Shown: piece by piece, positions 1 through 13,315 of the stretch | Position numbering within the stretch: position 1 is the stretch's first letter | How the letters are laid out: each line of letters opens with the position of its first letter | NCBI RefSeq assembly: GCF_018143015.1 | Contig: NC_054751.1 | Span: 21,838,425 to 21,902,424 of the forward strand | Direction of reading: 5' to 3' | Origin: Lytechinus variegatus | Taxonomy: Eukaryota > Echinodermata > Echinoidea > Temnopleuroida > Toxopneustidae | DNA: 64,000 nt | The notes under the pieces: generated by a model | Database searches by the model: none | What the model saw: only the letters and a program-made list of their open reading frames with translations | What the model was told of the DNA's origin: nothing | Program-made: the position numbers and the translations under genes

Positions 1-23
1 AATGAAAATGTTATGTTTCACAG

Positions 24-233
24 GCTGTTGGTATCGGAGCTACATTTGTCAAGTTTGGTGCTCCAGCAAGAGGCGAGAGGATCTCCAAGTACAACCGTCT
101 CCTGCAGATCTCAGAGACCTTGAATGAGCAAGGTCAGCTTAGAGTCCATGAGGAGTTTAGCTTCCCCATCAAGAGACCACCTACTCCATCCCCATCAGAG
201 GGACAGGGAAGTGAACAGGATGGTAGCAAATAA
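24..233 (+). CDS. ENO4: Enolase 4 (ENO4), last coding exon, 5' part outside window
   Basis: A CAG acceptor at 21-23 opens a 69-codon exon that ends in TAA at 231-233. The translation begins [20 protein letters not shown] and continues with SKYNRLLQI. This is the C-terminal enolase pattern, in which the barrel ends with a G-A-P/S-x-R-x-E-R-x-x-K-Y-N motif. The G-x-x-F-x-K-x-G-x-x-x-R-G-E-R-x-x-K-Y-N-R-L-L form, followed by a polar tail of about 35 residues, fits the divergent ENO4 branch (testis/sperm-type enolase in vertebrates) better than the glycolytic enolases, which end soon after KYN. The tail is rich in P, S, E, Q and G. The upstream exons that carry the Mg-binding and catalytic residues lie outside the window, so activity cannot be judged. 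The assignment to the enolase family is firm and the ENO4 branch is likely. Confidence 0.85.
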   Translation, partial: AVGIGATFVKFGAPARGERISKYNRLLQISETLNEQGQLRVHEEFSFPIKRPPTPSPSEGQGSEQDGSK

Positions 234-532
234 TCGAGAGGAATTGAGAGGAAGGGTCATACCAACATGTTTATAAGCTGTGTTCCAGGACGTTTATTGA
301 TCATGCCCCTTCACATATTTTGCTTAAAGGTATAATGTGACATTTGTTTATTTCAAAACTTTTTTTTATATTTCACTCTCCGCTTTTCGTAATATTCATA
401 AACAAGTTCTGAGTCCATACAATGTATTGCATTGGTCAGAAAGAACTGTTTTTGTTCTTAAAAAATATATAAAGAAGAGAAGTTTTGCCGAGTGAGCTTT
501 CATTTGATTCATATATTAGAATTGACATAAAA

Positions 533-538
533 AATAAA
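533..538 (+). terminator. Candidate polyadenylation signal of ENO4
   Basis: AATAAA lies about 300 bp after the ENO4 stop codon, and a GT/T-rich stretch follows within 100 bp. It is the first canonical hexamer after the stop, so a 3' UTR of about 300-330 nt is inferred. Another hexamer at about 1254 would be an alternative. Confidence 0.45.
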
Positions 539-1311
539 GAGCGCCACCTCGAGACCAAATGACATCAATACCTCCTCATGAATATTCATATCTATCGCCT
601 TCGCTCGAGTCTCGCGTGCCGATCTGTGTGTATAGTTGTATACCGGCTATGTACAGACGGTATACCGATTGAACGGCGGTCTTATGCGACGTTTTCATTC
701 ATTTTCCGTAGAAGCATGTACAATCGTGCAGTCCATGAGTCCCTCGAATGCACATACAAATTACTTGGAAACAACCAATTCCAAGGAACTTCTTCAAATG
801 ACCATCATGAATATTGGGATGTTATGCACGTTTGTTTTTCAAATCGCGGAGATTGACATCTGGATATCTGGCAGAGTGCCGAAAGACGGCTTTCCTTCCC
901 TTTCCTTGCTTTCATCTTTGCTTCGTTTATCTGTATTTTCTGGAGGGAGGGAGAATTATGGTTGCTTGTGAAAGGGCTATTATTTTTTTTCATATTTTCC
1001 CCCCTATTTTTGTTTCGTTTCCGATTCACTGAATTGTTATCAATTTCTTCAGGTTCTGTATTTTGATTTGTTCATCATTATCACGTGTTGTGATAAAAAT
1101 AAGATATAGTACATTTTTTAAAGGAAAGGAAAATCACTTTGTATTGAACTAGCTTGGCCGCCATTTTCTTCATTTTGCTTTCTGCGTACTATACTAGGCC
1201 TATAAGATCTATTCCACTAATTATTTGTCAATATACTGCCTCAATGTATTTATCAATAAAAAAGGACAAATACAGCGTGGCCTAGTGTTTTCCCCATTTT
1301 TAAACAATATT

Positions 1312-1719
1312 CTGGGGCGGATCCAGGTTTCATTATAGGGGGGCCGGGGGTGAACAATACTTTCATCCACATTTTCCCCGATCGATCTGCAGCTCAAAGC
1401 TAATTTTTGTTGGTATCTATAGTCGTAACAGTACTATAGCCCTACAAAAAATGCAAGCGTGAGGTATTATTTTCGGAAATCGTGTGTTGTGTCCTGAAAA
1501 TTGATCAGAGAAATATCATTATGATCATTAACAAGATGCACACTGAAGGATCCGGCAGGGACCGGCTGTGCCCCCCCCCTTTAGAGTCACAATCAATATT
1601 TTTAATGTAAAAAATACCGTTATAACACGTGTGCCCCCTTTTAAAAGGACCATATTTTCGCTTGTCAAATTTGTCCTAGGAAAAATGTGCCCCCTTGGAA
1701 AATCCTAGATCTGCCTCTG
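1312..1719. mobile_element. Short element with GGCGGATCCAGG / CCTAGATCTGCC inverted ends
   Basis: The left end is CTGGGGCGGATCCAGG. The right end reads, on the other strand, CAGAGGCAGATCTAGG. The interior has C and G runs and the phrase 'cttgtcaaatttgtcc'. The same ends and phrase recur at 37662-38205, and in part at 22797-23122 and 34832-35129. No coding sequence is seen, so it is a non-autonomous DNA element. The ends resemble those of hAT/Zaphod-type elements, but I see no clear 8-bp duplication. Confidence 0.55.
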
Positions 1720-1749
1720 AATATATAGAAATGGTAAAACAAAATATTC

Positions 1750-2120
1750 ATAACGGTGTGGCCTACATAGTGCATCGCGAAGCCACTTCAGTTTCGTGTT
1801 CCCCAGCGGGCCTTGCTAATATTATTACCCCGGCTTTAGCGTGGCATGTGAATTACATGTAGTAAATGCTTATTTAGTTCCCTTGTTCGTTTTACTGTTA
1901 GGGCAAGGCCTTCAACAATATTTCTGTGTTTTCTACTGTTTTGATATGAATTGTACCTTGTTATTGTAACTGTTATATGTTTTTACATACAAGGACCAAT
2001 TAAGATGAAAAAAGTAATTGATTACTAAAAACTCTGATCTTTTGAACCTGTTTAACTATGACTGAATGAATGAATTAATAAATGAATTGGTATAGATAAA
2101 TATATATTCCATCGAACAGG
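1750..2120. repeat. Diverged SINE-like fragment plus AT-rich tail
   Basis: The stretch near 1820-1845 carries TTATTACCCCGGCTTTAGC. The same string occurs in the SINE-like sequence at 50752-51040, also preceded by a 'gccacttcagtt' phrase. The remainder is AT-rich with TGAA/TAAA runs and is not recognised. Confidence 0.4.
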
Positions 2121-2989
2121 CAATGCGAACACAAAGCGCGAGCTAAATTGTTTTTATTATAGTGACATATGATTCCCCCTTCCCAAGTCTGAATTCCCCT
2201 CACCTTATTTTATTCATTCTTCCTCCTCTTATATTTGCCCCCCCCCCTCTGCTTTCGTTTCTATTACTTGTTTCCCTTTCTTTTCCCCTACGTCGCGCCG
2301 TCAATATGGGGGTGGGGGGCGTACAATTGGTGTTTATCTTTGTAAGTTTCTCTTTGTAATTTTCTTTTGAACTTGTAATGGTAGTATATAATGAAGAAGT
2401 ATCATGTGTGACTTTATCCCCCTTTGGGTCATTGCGGGGGTTATTGAAATTGATGATGACGTCTCCTGGGTGCCTCTCCCTCCACCCCACTCCTCCATGG
2501 TCCTCTGGGCTTGGAGAATAAAATTACGTACTTATCATGGAGACATATATACTGTAAATACATATTCGAGGACATACAGCAAGTTGGAACTATATGGGGA
2601 AGGGTCTTCCATTTCTGTGTGATTCCGAAGTTCCGATGATGGTTCAGCGAATGTGCTTCATGCAAAATCTCGTTTTGGCATGACTTCTCAGCGCTGGGCA
2701 TGTCAACGGACACGCAAACATGTGAGGGAAAGAAATTGTAAAAAATTTGAACCAGTTTGAAGTTAGATAAAATTTGTAACCCTATGTTATATTACAACCA
2801 GTGCGGCGAAACCGGGGTTAGATATTTTTTTCCTACTGGGATTTTCTGGGGGGGGGGGCAAGTGCCCCTGCTCCCCCCAAGGAAATCCTAGTAGGAAAAT
2901 GTTTTTTTTTATGGAAAGTGCCCTTCTTTCAAAGTGATGTATGTCCCTTTTCAAAATAAAATACTTTTTTTGAAGTCAAACAATACATT

Positions 2990-4760
2990 TTAGGATGGAA
3001 ATCACAAATTTTTTGGCTCGCGCTTCGCGCTCGCATCATTTATTATTGAGTAAGGCACTCATTCTGTTTTGGTTACATATTGTGCTTACAATGTTCAATA
3101 TTCAGGTTGGAATGTCACAAATTTTCAGCTCGCATCAAAGGTACACATTATGTTTTTGGTTTCAAACTGCTTAGAAATATCCAGTTTTCAGATTAAAATA
3201 TCACAAATTCTCGCCCGCCCCCCCCCCCCCCAGGTAGGCAAAAGGGGCGCCAAAATAGGGAGAAAAGGAAGGGAAAGAAATAGGGAGGAAAGGGGGAATG
3301 AAGAAAAAGAGAAAGGGGACAAGAAAGAGAGGAGGGGGAAAAAGGAGAGGGAAAGGTAAGCGCCGAATTGATGTTCGACCTAGGGAGGGGGATAGGGAGG
3401 GGCCGAATTGATAATCGACCTAGGTTCAACAAAGAAAGGGGAGACGTATAGATGTTCGACATAGGAGGGCGCCGAATCGAAGTTCGACATAGGGGCACCG
3501 AGGGGGCGCCGAATCGATATTTTTTCGTAGGGTTGCAAAATTGCTGTTTGACATGGGGGGAGGGAGGTGCGCCAATTTTTTTTTCACCCTAGGGGGTGCT
3601 GAAATTATGTTTTGCTTAGGGCGCCGAATCGATGTTCGACCTAGGGGGTGCCAAATTGCTCTTAAATCTAGGGGGAGGGGGCGAATTGATGTTTTACTTC
3701 TGGGCGCCGTATGAGGCGCCGAAAAAAATGTTCAACTTAGGGGCTGGGGAGCCGAATCAATGTTTTTCCTCGGGTTGCCGAGTTGATGTTTGACATAGGG
3801 GCGCCGAATTGATGTTCAACCTAGGGGTGCCGAATGGATGTTCACCAAGCGCCAATTTGAGTTTTGTCCCGGTGCGCCAAATTCAGGTTCAATTAACCTA
3901 GGGAGGGGTGGGGGTGCCAAACTCATGTTTGCTCACATCAATTACCAATCCTGTTCATGATTACCAAAAGTGCCTAGAAAGTCCTAATTTTAGATCAGAA
4001 TATAAAAAAAAATCATCCTTCTCTTCGCGATTGCATTGTTTAGTAAGGTGGCGATCCTGTTCATGGTCATGCAGATAAGTGCTTATAATGTCTGTCTTTG
4101 TATCGAAATTAATATATTTTCAAATGAGCTCGTGCTTCGCGCTCGCATAAATTGTTTTGTTACTGCTCATCCTGTTCATGATAATCGAAAATGCCACTCA
4201 AATGTCAGGTAAGAATATGAAAAATTTTCATCTCGCTCTTTGCGGTCGCATCAATGTTGTTTAGTTAGATGACAATCCTGTTCATGATTACCACAATTTT
4301 TAAATAGATACCCATCGTTTCCATGGTTACAAAATATGCTTATAAGAATGTCCAGTTTTGGGTCGGAATATCGCGCCTCGCTTTAAATGATTGGTTAGAT
4401 ACACATCCTGTTCATGATTACTAATAATACTTATAATGTGCAAATTTTAGGTCAGAATATCAAAAAATTTGAACTCGCGCTTAGCGGTCGCATTAATTAA
4501 ATTATTTAGATAAATACTCTATACCCATCCTGTTCATGGTTATAAAAAGTGCTTATGATATCCAGTGTTGGATTAGAAATTCAAAAATTGGTAGCTCGCA
4601 CTTCGTGATCACATAAAATGTTGATAGGTACCCATTTTGTTCTTGATTACCAAAAGCCAAGTGCTCATAGATTTTTTCCAAATTTGAGGTCAGAATAAAA
4701 AAAATGTCAGCTCACGTTTCGCTTTCGCATCAATAATAATTGTTTAAATAATTCATATAC
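2990..4760 (+). repeat. Tandem array, unit about 105-120 bp, core CTCGCGCTTCGCGCTCGCAT
   Basis: The near-palindromic core recurs near 3016, 3125, 4021, 4128, 4231, 4369, 4472, 4590 and 4708, with spacings of about 105-140 bp. Each unit also carries variants of 'atcctgttcatgattacc' and 'ttaggtcagaatatcaaaaa'. The copies are well diverged, so the array is old. It is interrupted at about 3200-3930 by a different minisatellite. The same core in the opposite orientation forms the array at 41090-41990. Confidence 0.8.
3205..3930. repeat. GC-rich minisatellite built on GCCGAATTGATGTTCGACC
   Basis: About a dozen degenerate units of roughly 35-55 bp contain 'gcgccgaat(t/c)gatgttcgacctaggg'. A C run and then a purine-rich stretch (3240-3355) open the block. 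It sits within the GCGCTTCGCGC array. Open frames here are by-products of the repeat. Confidence 0.7.
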
Positions 4761-4984
4761 ATATTATGCTCAGGTTGCAAAAAAATGTAGAATGTTTGAT
4801 CGGAAAACAGATGCCTGGCTGGGCGGATCGGGGTGTCATTTCCCGAAAAGTTCACAGGGGCGCAAAAATAGTCGCCCCCCCCCTCGTAGTGCAAAATCCT
4901 GGATACGCGCATGTCTGTTGGGCATCGTTTCCAACATTGTACCTAGCTCTTTATCTATACCGGCGTGACACTATATAAGTGCAT

Positions 4985-5300
4985 GGTTTCCATTTCGTCT
5001 GATGCCAAATCGTCAAATTGCCAACTCGCCTACTATCATTTAGTCTATCATTAGTCCATCCATTATCGTCCAGCAACCAGTTGGTCCAATAGCCATTTAG
5101 TCCACATACCATTTGGTCTAATTGGACAACGTGCTATTGTGCAAAATGAATGAAAATGAATTGGATACTGGACCAAATAGTTGTTCGAAGAAATATTGAT
5201 GGACGGAATGGCTATAGACTAAATGAAATTAGACCATGTGGTGAGTGGACGAGTTGGCACTTGGAAGACGACGAATTGGCAATTTACCAATGGAGCTACT
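4985..5300. repeat. Inverted block of short TTGGTCTAATTGCCATTTAG repeats
   Basis: The left half repeats 'ccatttagtccac' and 'ccatttggtctaatt' phrases. The right half carries their complements ('ggacgagttggc', 'aaattagaccatgtgg'), with the turn near 5150. The same kind of inverted block occurs at 46980-47350, and half of one at 63560-63680. It is probably a non-autonomous fold-back element. Confidence 0.55.
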
Positions 5301-5429
5301 AGGCCACTGAATTGAACTTGTCCGAGTGTGCCATAACACCTAACTGCATTCTTCCTCATATCCAATACACCCCCCCCCCATCATCCGCCGCCCCAAGAAA
5401 GGGAAGGGGGATCACATGGAGGAGATAAG

Positions 5430-6990
5430 AAAGGAAGAAAGAACGATCAAACATGTCAAAAGGGAATACGCAATATTATAATACTCTGTTTGAATCGCTT
5501 CTCTTTCATGGAATTTATAGTATGAATAGATCGTTTCAGTCTCTCATTATTTTATTTTCAACCCTCTATTTAACCACATTACTATCAAAAACCTGCGTAG
5601 CGAATTACAAACGTCCCATCCTCTTTTCACCACCCATGACATTACGTAAGTATCATTTTATTATTATCATGTAATGAAATTCATGCTGTATTCACACGCT
5701 GCATCGTCTGTCAGCGTGACTAAGTATACCTCGTAAATATTTATTTACAAGGTAAAGCTTATTTCCAAGGTAATATCTATTTACAAGTTAAATCCTACAA
5801 TTCCCATTGGGAATAAGCTTTCGAGCTTTTGTGGGTCATCCTGTGTAAGCCTGTTGTTTTTATGGTGACTTGCCAAAAAATCAATCAATCAATCAATCAA
5901 TATAATGTTTGACGATATTCAGTTGAAATCAGTGACGTTCAACATAATGGGGAAGGATTGGGGCTATATGGATTCCCAAATTTGTCACGGCCAAGACAAA
6001 AAGAAAGCGAGAATTGGGAACTATTATCTGAATATTATGTCAAAATCTATCACCGATAAAAAAAATGATTTGTGTCCGATACGTATATCTAGCCCCTTCA
6101 TATTTTTACGTTCATTATTTACACCACTGGTTGAAATTATACGTTCATGCATGGTTCCTAACATCTTTCTGCATTTTTCGATGTTTATACAATTCCTAGC
6201 CTTGGGTTGCGTGTATTCCTTATGTTCGCGTTTTCAATGTTATTTTTCTCTATATTTCAATATTATTCTCTCAGCTCTCCAACTTTATTATGGTATGACT
6301 ATTCAAGGAAGTATAATTACTCGTTTGCTTGCATGCCCCATCATGCTATATGGCCGCTTTGCCTTCACTTCAGAATTATAACTGCATCCTCATTGATCCT
6401 CCTGGAGTTGTAAAACACCCATAAAGGCAAAATATTATATTTTTATCGGCAGCATAATTATGTGCATTACATCACCATAAATTAAGTACATCAGAACATA
6501 GCGTCCATGACCAGAAAAATCGTATACCAATTAAAACTCTCCAGAATGGGCTTGCCAAAAAATTTCAAAAAAAAATATTTTTGTTTTGTTTCGAAAGTCA
6601 CATCACCACATAGTTTAACCATTTCAACACTTTCTACGATCAATACGACCGCCTCGACTGATCTGATACGATTAATTATTCCGCGATTATATGGCCCTTG
6701 GAACGGGGGGGGGGGGGTGCAAAGCACCCCAAGCTCTTACAAGGGGATGCGGCGTGTATTGTTTTCCATATAGGCAGCACCCCTGGAATTCTGGTAGGTG
6801 TCGAAATTGATAAATGAAGGAAAATTACCAACATTTGTATTGGAACCATTTTTTTTATATTTTTCTTTTGCTTTGTCAAATTATCTCAGCACCGCCACCA
6901 AAAAAAAATCGTGACAGTGTGAACATTGGAACTTCTTTTTCAATCATCAAAAATGATTATTATATCATTTTCCCGCATGAGTTTCGAAAT
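5430..6990. other. No recognisable gene; SINE/LINE-like tail and C/G runs
   Basis: A (CAAT)n stretch at 5879-5900 ends a sequence that could be the 3' tail of a retroelement (about 5700-5900). A 158-codon open frame at 5905-6381 (+) resembles no family I know. It is hydrophobic in its second half and has no recognisable splice context or homologous partner in the window, so it is probably chance. A G run with 'gcaaagcacccc' at 6700-6730 looks like an element end. Confidence 0.35.
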
Positions 6991-7446
6991 GTTGACACGC
7001 CGGGATATCTTTTGTCCCAATATGAAAAATAAATTTCCACTCTATAAAACAACAGTTATCATTCTTTTTTTCCTATAGTTATAAAAGGGAAATGGGAGTT
7101 ACACTTCCATTGCTAAATAAGTCTAAAATGTTATGGCAATCATGATGCAAGTATAAATGTCTTTGTCCTGCTCATGTACGTCACACGTTCATTCACAGTT
7201 TTTCAGTGTGTTCTCTGGAAATGTACACATTTCAATGCAGACGTACTTGAACAATTCCCTTGGACAAGTTGTACATTGCCATGATTGCTGCTTCTCTAAG
7301 TTTGCTTAGTCTTCTTTCACATACGTTATTGCACTTTGTCCCACGGTGTGTCTTGTAAAGTTCTGTTGAAAAACTCTTACATGCATGGTCGGCCCTGGAA
7401 ATCACAACTCTGGATACGTAGAGCGGTTCTAGACCATATAGCACCT

Positions 7447-8005
7447 CCCGGGGGGGGGGGGGGCAATTGACAAGTGGATACCATGCGCGACCAAAAAACA
7501 CGTAAAAGGATGTCTTTTTTTACGATAGGGCACGTTACGTACGTATCGTTATAAGGGTGTCAAAAACACAAAAATAATGAAAAAAGGGTATCTATTTCGC
7601 TAGGAAAATTACGTGTTTAGGGTCGAATTTGCGGGGATGATAAAACAAATTTAAAATGTTTTATAAAGAATGTCCTTTTTGCCCCAACACTTCGTGTGTA
7701 GAGTCCGATTTGCGCGAGGTGTAGAAGGTGGGGTCGTACTAAACCAAATAAAGTAAAGCCGACGACCGAAGGACCCGTAACAATGAATATTCCTGTACTT
7801 GTTTAGGGTTCATTTCAGGGAATATTTGCCAAGAGTATCGTTTTGTTTCCAATACTTGTTAAGGGTAGGGTTTCACTCGCCAATACTTGTTAAGGGGTGC
7901 ATTTTCATAATATGGAAATTACGTGTTTAGGGTGCTTTTCGAGACCCCATGGTCGCGCATGGTATCCACTCTGAATGGAAGTGCCCCCCCCCCCCCACCG
8001 CGCAA
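7447..8005. mobile_element. Inverted-end element with GGATACCATGCGCGACC ends
   Basis: The left end is a G run followed by CAATTGACAAGTGGATACC and ATGCGCGACC. The right end carries the complement (GGTCGCGCATGGTATCCACT) followed by a C run. The interior has several 'acttgtttaggg' / 'acgtgtttaggg' phrases. A second copy in the opposite orientation, matching only part of it, lies at 44890-45258. No transposase is visible, so it is non-autonomous. Confidence 0.65.
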
Positions 8006-8269
8006 TACTCAACTTCTCATTAATTTTACCATATCTCGATGCAAGCTTTCTGTGGCTGCAAAAACAATACTTTTCCAAGAAAACTTGTCCCTGGCGTCAT
8101 GTCTGCCACCTCTTTTTTTTTTGGAGGGGGGGAGGCTCATGACGCCTCTACTCTGCTTGCTCGAAATTTGCAACTTGCAATTTGCGTTGGTCACATTCAC
8201 ACTATCACGGTCTACACAATGTAGACTACACGTACGTACTTCGCATCAACAGGTTTCTCAGCTCACCTT

Positions 8270-9560
8270 TTGACCTCTAAAGTTCAATCTAAACAAACGA
8301 AAAGTGGTCAAGTGTTGCATTGGGGTTGCATTTTCGTTTTGTGTTGGTTTTATCATGTAGAGCTTTCTGTAATAGCTCTATGGTTTTACTATAGGCCTCT
8401 ATGTAACCCCGTGTTAGACAAGCCCTGCTTTATATCGCAGAACCCAACCCGCCCTGAAAATAATCGTTTTTTTCTCTTCGCCCTTTCCCTTTCTTCATGC
8501 TTGGCTCTAGACAGAATGGTGGTGGCCGTCTGTTTAGAGTTTTAAAATAGTTTTGTTTTAATTTTTTTTCCAATTTCTCCTCTGTACTTTGTGAGTGGAG
8601 ACAAATAATATCTGAAACTGACTGAAACATTCAGGAAAGAAAAAAAAAACACCAAAATATTATATTAGGAAGCTCCTTGGTTGTGTTCAGATCCCTTTAT
8701 GATCGCTCTCCTGATTCTCTTTTTACATGGGTGTCGATCGATCGGTATTCTTGGTTGGGGGGGGGGGGGATGATTGACACAAATGTTCTTGTGGATGGGG
8801 ATCTTTCAACATTGACATTTGGGAGTGGAGATATGCACGGTGTTCTTGGAAATTCCTTCATTGTTGCAGTGTACTGTACTTATTTATTTTTTTGGAAAAT
8901 TCGATTTGTGTTACAAGTAAGCCTATTTTAAACTCATACGAAAGAAAAATTACAAAAATTGTCTGGGACATTTTGATTGAGCATGATGTATGCAACTCCT
9001 ATCTGTGAAAAGTTATTTGTACTTTTTCAAGATCTACCCCTCTGGGATTTACGTCCATGGGGTTTTCCCCGTTTATCACCCTTTTACTCCCGTTTATTTT
9101 TCACCCTTTTAAATTAATTGATTTATTAAAATTCATTTATTCACCACTAGAGGATGGAACACCTTTTCAACAAAAGTTGTTTTTCGTTGAGGTCCTTTCA
9201 TGTCATGTGTTAAAATATCATATAGGACCTACATACATTTCATTCTTTTTCATCCTGAACCTCCACCCATCTGTTTAAAAGTCCTGGAAAAGAATGTTTT
9301 TATTTAATAACAATACACACAAATTGCGAGAGAAACAAATTGACTGATGGCATACTATAATCATCACTATAATCATCATGATCAAATTTTTCATTTTTTC
9401 ATCATTATAATTTTTCTACCCTAAATTATTTGGGGGGTGATAATACAGGCCAGTGAGGCCACCCCCTTGAAATATTGGGAAATATATCCCCTCCCGTGAT
9501 CGACACCCATGCTCTTTTACCAATCCACTTCTTTCTTTCTTCTCTCAGTCTCCTCCTTCC
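8270..9560. other. Intergenic, nothing recognised
   Basis: Unique-looking AT-rich sequence with one long G run at 8757-8770. Open frames are short, with no family resemblance, and no RNA gene was seen. Confidence 0.4.
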
Positions 9561-10073
9561 CCTTTCCTTTGGGGAGGGCCAATGAGTCAGTATACAGTAA
9601 GCTGCGCTAGCGCCTCGCTCCTAGTTCCCGTATAAAGCACCCCAAGCTATGAAGGGAAAATATGCCTATAAGAGCTACAATCCACATGAATAAAAATCAA
9701 ACTCGGCCCTAATTGCCCTTCTCTGGGATTCTCGTATCTCTTTTAGTCCTGGAGTACTTTCAGATCCATGACATTATAGATTCCGAAAGTAAGCAGTATT
9801 GAGCAATCCTTTGCTTCCTCATTCACGTCAGATAGTCAACGTGTCTGAATCCTTATGATCACGTATACGATACAATCATAGCTCAATGTAATATTCTCGT
9901 CCTGTGTGTGCTATCGCTAACAGTGGATTATGTGTGAAACCAAGGCAGAGAGCATGCATATCGCTAGCCGGCTAGCATCGGCTCATTGAGCTTGCACGCA
10001 CCGTTCGATGTTTGCGTTCTACTCAGCTTCACATACAGTACTGCACTTAGTTGATACGGGGATTTCTTGATAC

Positions 10074-10085
10074 TGCGCATGCGCC
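10074..10085. promoter_or_regulatory. NRF1-type palindrome in a promoter-like stretch
   Basis: TGCGCATGCGCC matches the NRF1 consensus (YGCGCAYGCGCR). It is followed by a CRE-like TGACGTA and by AATGAATATGCATG at about 10120-10133. The same order of motifs occurs at 21944-22017. The surrounding 9780-10200 is less AT-rich and has more CpG than its neighbours. No transcription unit can be tied to it, so a promoter is only a possibility, and the module may be part of a repeat. Confidence 0.35.
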
Positions 10086-11264
10086 ATGACGTATTTCATC
10101 AATATGCATGAGGTTGTAATGAATATGCATGATTCGAACGGTGTTCTTATCTCAATTTATTTTGTAACTCGAGAGGGCGTCAACAATTAAGCTAGGTTAA
10201 CCGAGACGAGGTATAATTATGTTTCACCCCTCAATATCATGAAAATAGAAAAGTTATGCAAGTTTCTTTTCCGTGATAAAATAGAGTAATAACATAGGTA
10301 TTTAATGAATGCAATAATTTCAAAATTGATTCATTGCCCTTGTCTGAGATCAACCAATCATACACTATACCTTTAACTTGAAATAATTGATAACCTAGTT
10401 AAAGGTATTGTTTAACTTTGTGAGCAGCCGATTTAAAAAATTATCAAACCAAGATGGAACATGTGTACAAGTGCATGTATTAGAACTAATAAACCCTGAA
10501 AACAACCATTATTGAGAATAAAGAGCTAAAGCTGCAAGGCAAACCCTGATTTTGTAAATAGGCGTCTTCTAGACACCTAAATAGTACACATAAGTGTATG
10601 GGATGAAATTAAGATGTTGTTTCCGGTCACTTTATATTTCAATTTTTGAAGCACTAAATAATCATTTTCGAACGCAATTTTTTCTGGGCTTCATTTTTGG
10701 AACATATCACAGACACAGGTGACAAGTGTGACCTTCTAGCCCAGATATTTTAAAAGTCAAACCAATGTTAACCCATCACTTTAAGGTCGGCACACAAACT
10801 GACCTTTAATGAAGACTAATCCATCTTTCACATTAGTTTATCTCTGGGTGACGGTGCCCATTTGGATGTCTACAATAATTGATTTACTCAATAGTTAATA
10901 AGTATAACAATGAGTTTGTGTAGCATGGTATAGGTCAGTCAAAGTATTGCAGTCTGCCTAACCTTGCAGCAGTAAATGCATTTATTCTTGCAAGGTCACA
11001 ACTTGGATGCAGTAGTTAATACATGTATATGTGTAACAGTATTTGGTTCGTGGACCAACGGATGAAATGCTATTGTAAATCTGAAATTTGAAAGCTCAAA
11101 CTGCTAGAATGAAAAGTTTCCCCCCCCCCCCAAAAGTGAAGTGTTCTTTCACATGCACATAGGTCCCTTGTGTACTTAGATTAAAAAGAGATATTGATGT
11201 GCATGTGTTACTGGACCACACATCACTTTTCCTTTTTTGTATATAGACTGGGTCATTTTGATCC

Positions 11265-11993
11265 ATTAACCCTATCTAGGCCGGGGTATTTTGGGAGTTC
11301 ATATGCCGGGGGGGGGGGGCCTCCCAGGCCCCCCTAAGAGCCCGTCAACCGCACGATCGCGCCGAAAATTGGCACGTGGGTTGCCTGGGACATAATCTAC
11401 AAGATTGTATATTAATTTATTTCATGTGAATCACTATTAAGCGATTATGCTAATTTATGCGTAATTAGTATGCGAAATCATACTTTTTCCTCTAACTCCC
11501 TAAATAAAGCTCCAAATGTAATAATTTTTGGTATAGAAACTCTTTGCAGTGTTCTTAGCAAGTGTACATGAAAAAAATTGTGATATCAATTTCTTATGTA
11601 TTACTTTTTTTTTGACCTTTTGTTTTTTCAATGAAATTTGTTGGGGACTCTTTTGTGATCATAAAAAGCATAAAATAAATACATTTAGACCAGCAAAACT
11701 AAAAATAATCATACATTATGAATTTTGGTTGAAAACACAATTTACATTGACTTTGTACACGAAATCACGTTTTTGAGCAATTTTCGGTCTGACATGCACT
11801 TACACAATGTTGCGTGATTTCCGAACCACGTACCCGGGTAACGCAAAGTTGGTCTCAAAAGTTGCGCAATACTTGAAAGTAAAAATTCAGCGAGCGGCGT
11901 GGTCAAAAAATTTCGCACGGCGAAAATATTGCGGGATTCGTTGAGGGGGGCCTCCGAGACCCCCTCCTCCCCCCCCCCGCCTCTAGGGTTAAT
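11265..11993. mobile_element. Element with ATTAACCCTA inverted ends
   Basis: The left end is ATTAACCCTATCTAGGCCGG. The right end on the other strand is ATTAACCCTAGAGGCGGGGG. The first ~10 bases match exactly, and both ends are followed by G/C runs and 'cctcc(c/g)agg' phrases. The AT-rich interior has a 75-codon chance open frame. It is a non-autonomous DNA element of about 730 bp, family not assigned. Confidence 0.6.
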
Positions 11994-11999
11994 GGGTGG

Positions 12000-13260
12000 G
12001 TGTTACCAAAACATCTGTTTAACATGATGAAATATGCAAATATTTGTATGTTGAAAGAAATGTAATGATTTTGGAGACCATAGCCATTTATTCTGAAAAT
12101 TATTTTTATCTTTTTATCTTTGTCAATAACAAATTTTGAAAGCTTTTTTGGTTGGAAGTGTGCAAATTCATGCCCTTGGTCCAAGGCACAAGTCAAAATG
12201 CACAATCAAAAGCAAATGGTTTATTCAATTTTGACCAATGTAGCAAGTTAAATAAGATATAATTTTCAAAATATTGGCCATGTTTGTTTGTTCTTTATTG
12301 TCTCATCCTAAATGAAATAATAATAGATTTGAGTTACCTCAAAAAGCTTTTATATTGATTGGACTTGTTGGCTGTTCATTTACAAGTAGCAAGTTGGAAG
12401 TATTTGCAAGAATGAATTAATAATTGAATGAATTCAATAATTTGCATTAAAATGCATTTTTCTCATGAGATGTATCAATAACTAAAATAATTTGATCTCA
12501 ATTTTGTGTAAATTTTATCTAAATTCTGTCCGAGTGGTGAAATTTCATCACACATTTTTAACCATGTAACATATTGTACATATGATTATATATGGCTACA
12601 ACTTTTTGTAAATTTATATATTAAAAAATGTGACATGTATATATGTACATTTCATTAAATTATGTTTGAAGAATAAAATATACATTATGTGCTGTTGTCC
12701 ATTTTATTTACATTTTCAGAGAACCGTTTTCATCAACAACCCCCAAAAATGCCACCAACCATGGTGGTAAAATGGATTTGGCAAAGCAAAGTGAACATTC
12801 ACAAATAGGCTGTGGAACAGGGGAGGTTAGGGGTGCTTCAGCTTCCCACTTTTTTCATTGTGTTCAATAACATGAAAATTGCCCTCTATTTTGTGATTTT
12901 TGATGCATATTCAGCCCCCACCCCCCATTTTAAATGCCCAACTTTATAATTTGTGCAGTTTTTTGACAAGGCACATATTCCCCCCCCCCCCCCCCCCATT
13001 TTAAGATAAGGGCTAACTCCGTTCAGGAGGCTTTGAATTGAACTTTAAAAAATCTCCAAGGTGAGACTTGAAATTGCATCAATGATCTTGACTGCGGTCA
13101 AATCACAATAGCGCATCGTTTTACTAATTGCACCACACCAGCTGTCGAGCTGATTGATAATCGGAAATTACACTACATTCTGTTCTCATGAATATTCACA
13201 AGGTGTAGTCCGATTATATTAACCCAATTGGATACCATTTAGGTGAATTAGCCCTTATAT
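12000..13260. other. Intergenic, AT-rich, C runs only
   Basis: No open frame, RNA gene or repeat family was recognised. Two C runs (about 12915 and 12980-12997) are the only marked features. Confidence 0.4.
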
Positions 13261-13315
13261 CAAGTGGAGAAAAAACGCTTACAGGGCATGGAATTCATAA
13301 ACATTTCATTAATGA

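Noticed and set aside
5905-6381. 158-codon open frame
   Set aside because: The longest non-repetitive frame outside genes, but no domain, no homology I recognise, AT-rich codon use matching the background, and no splice or promoter context.
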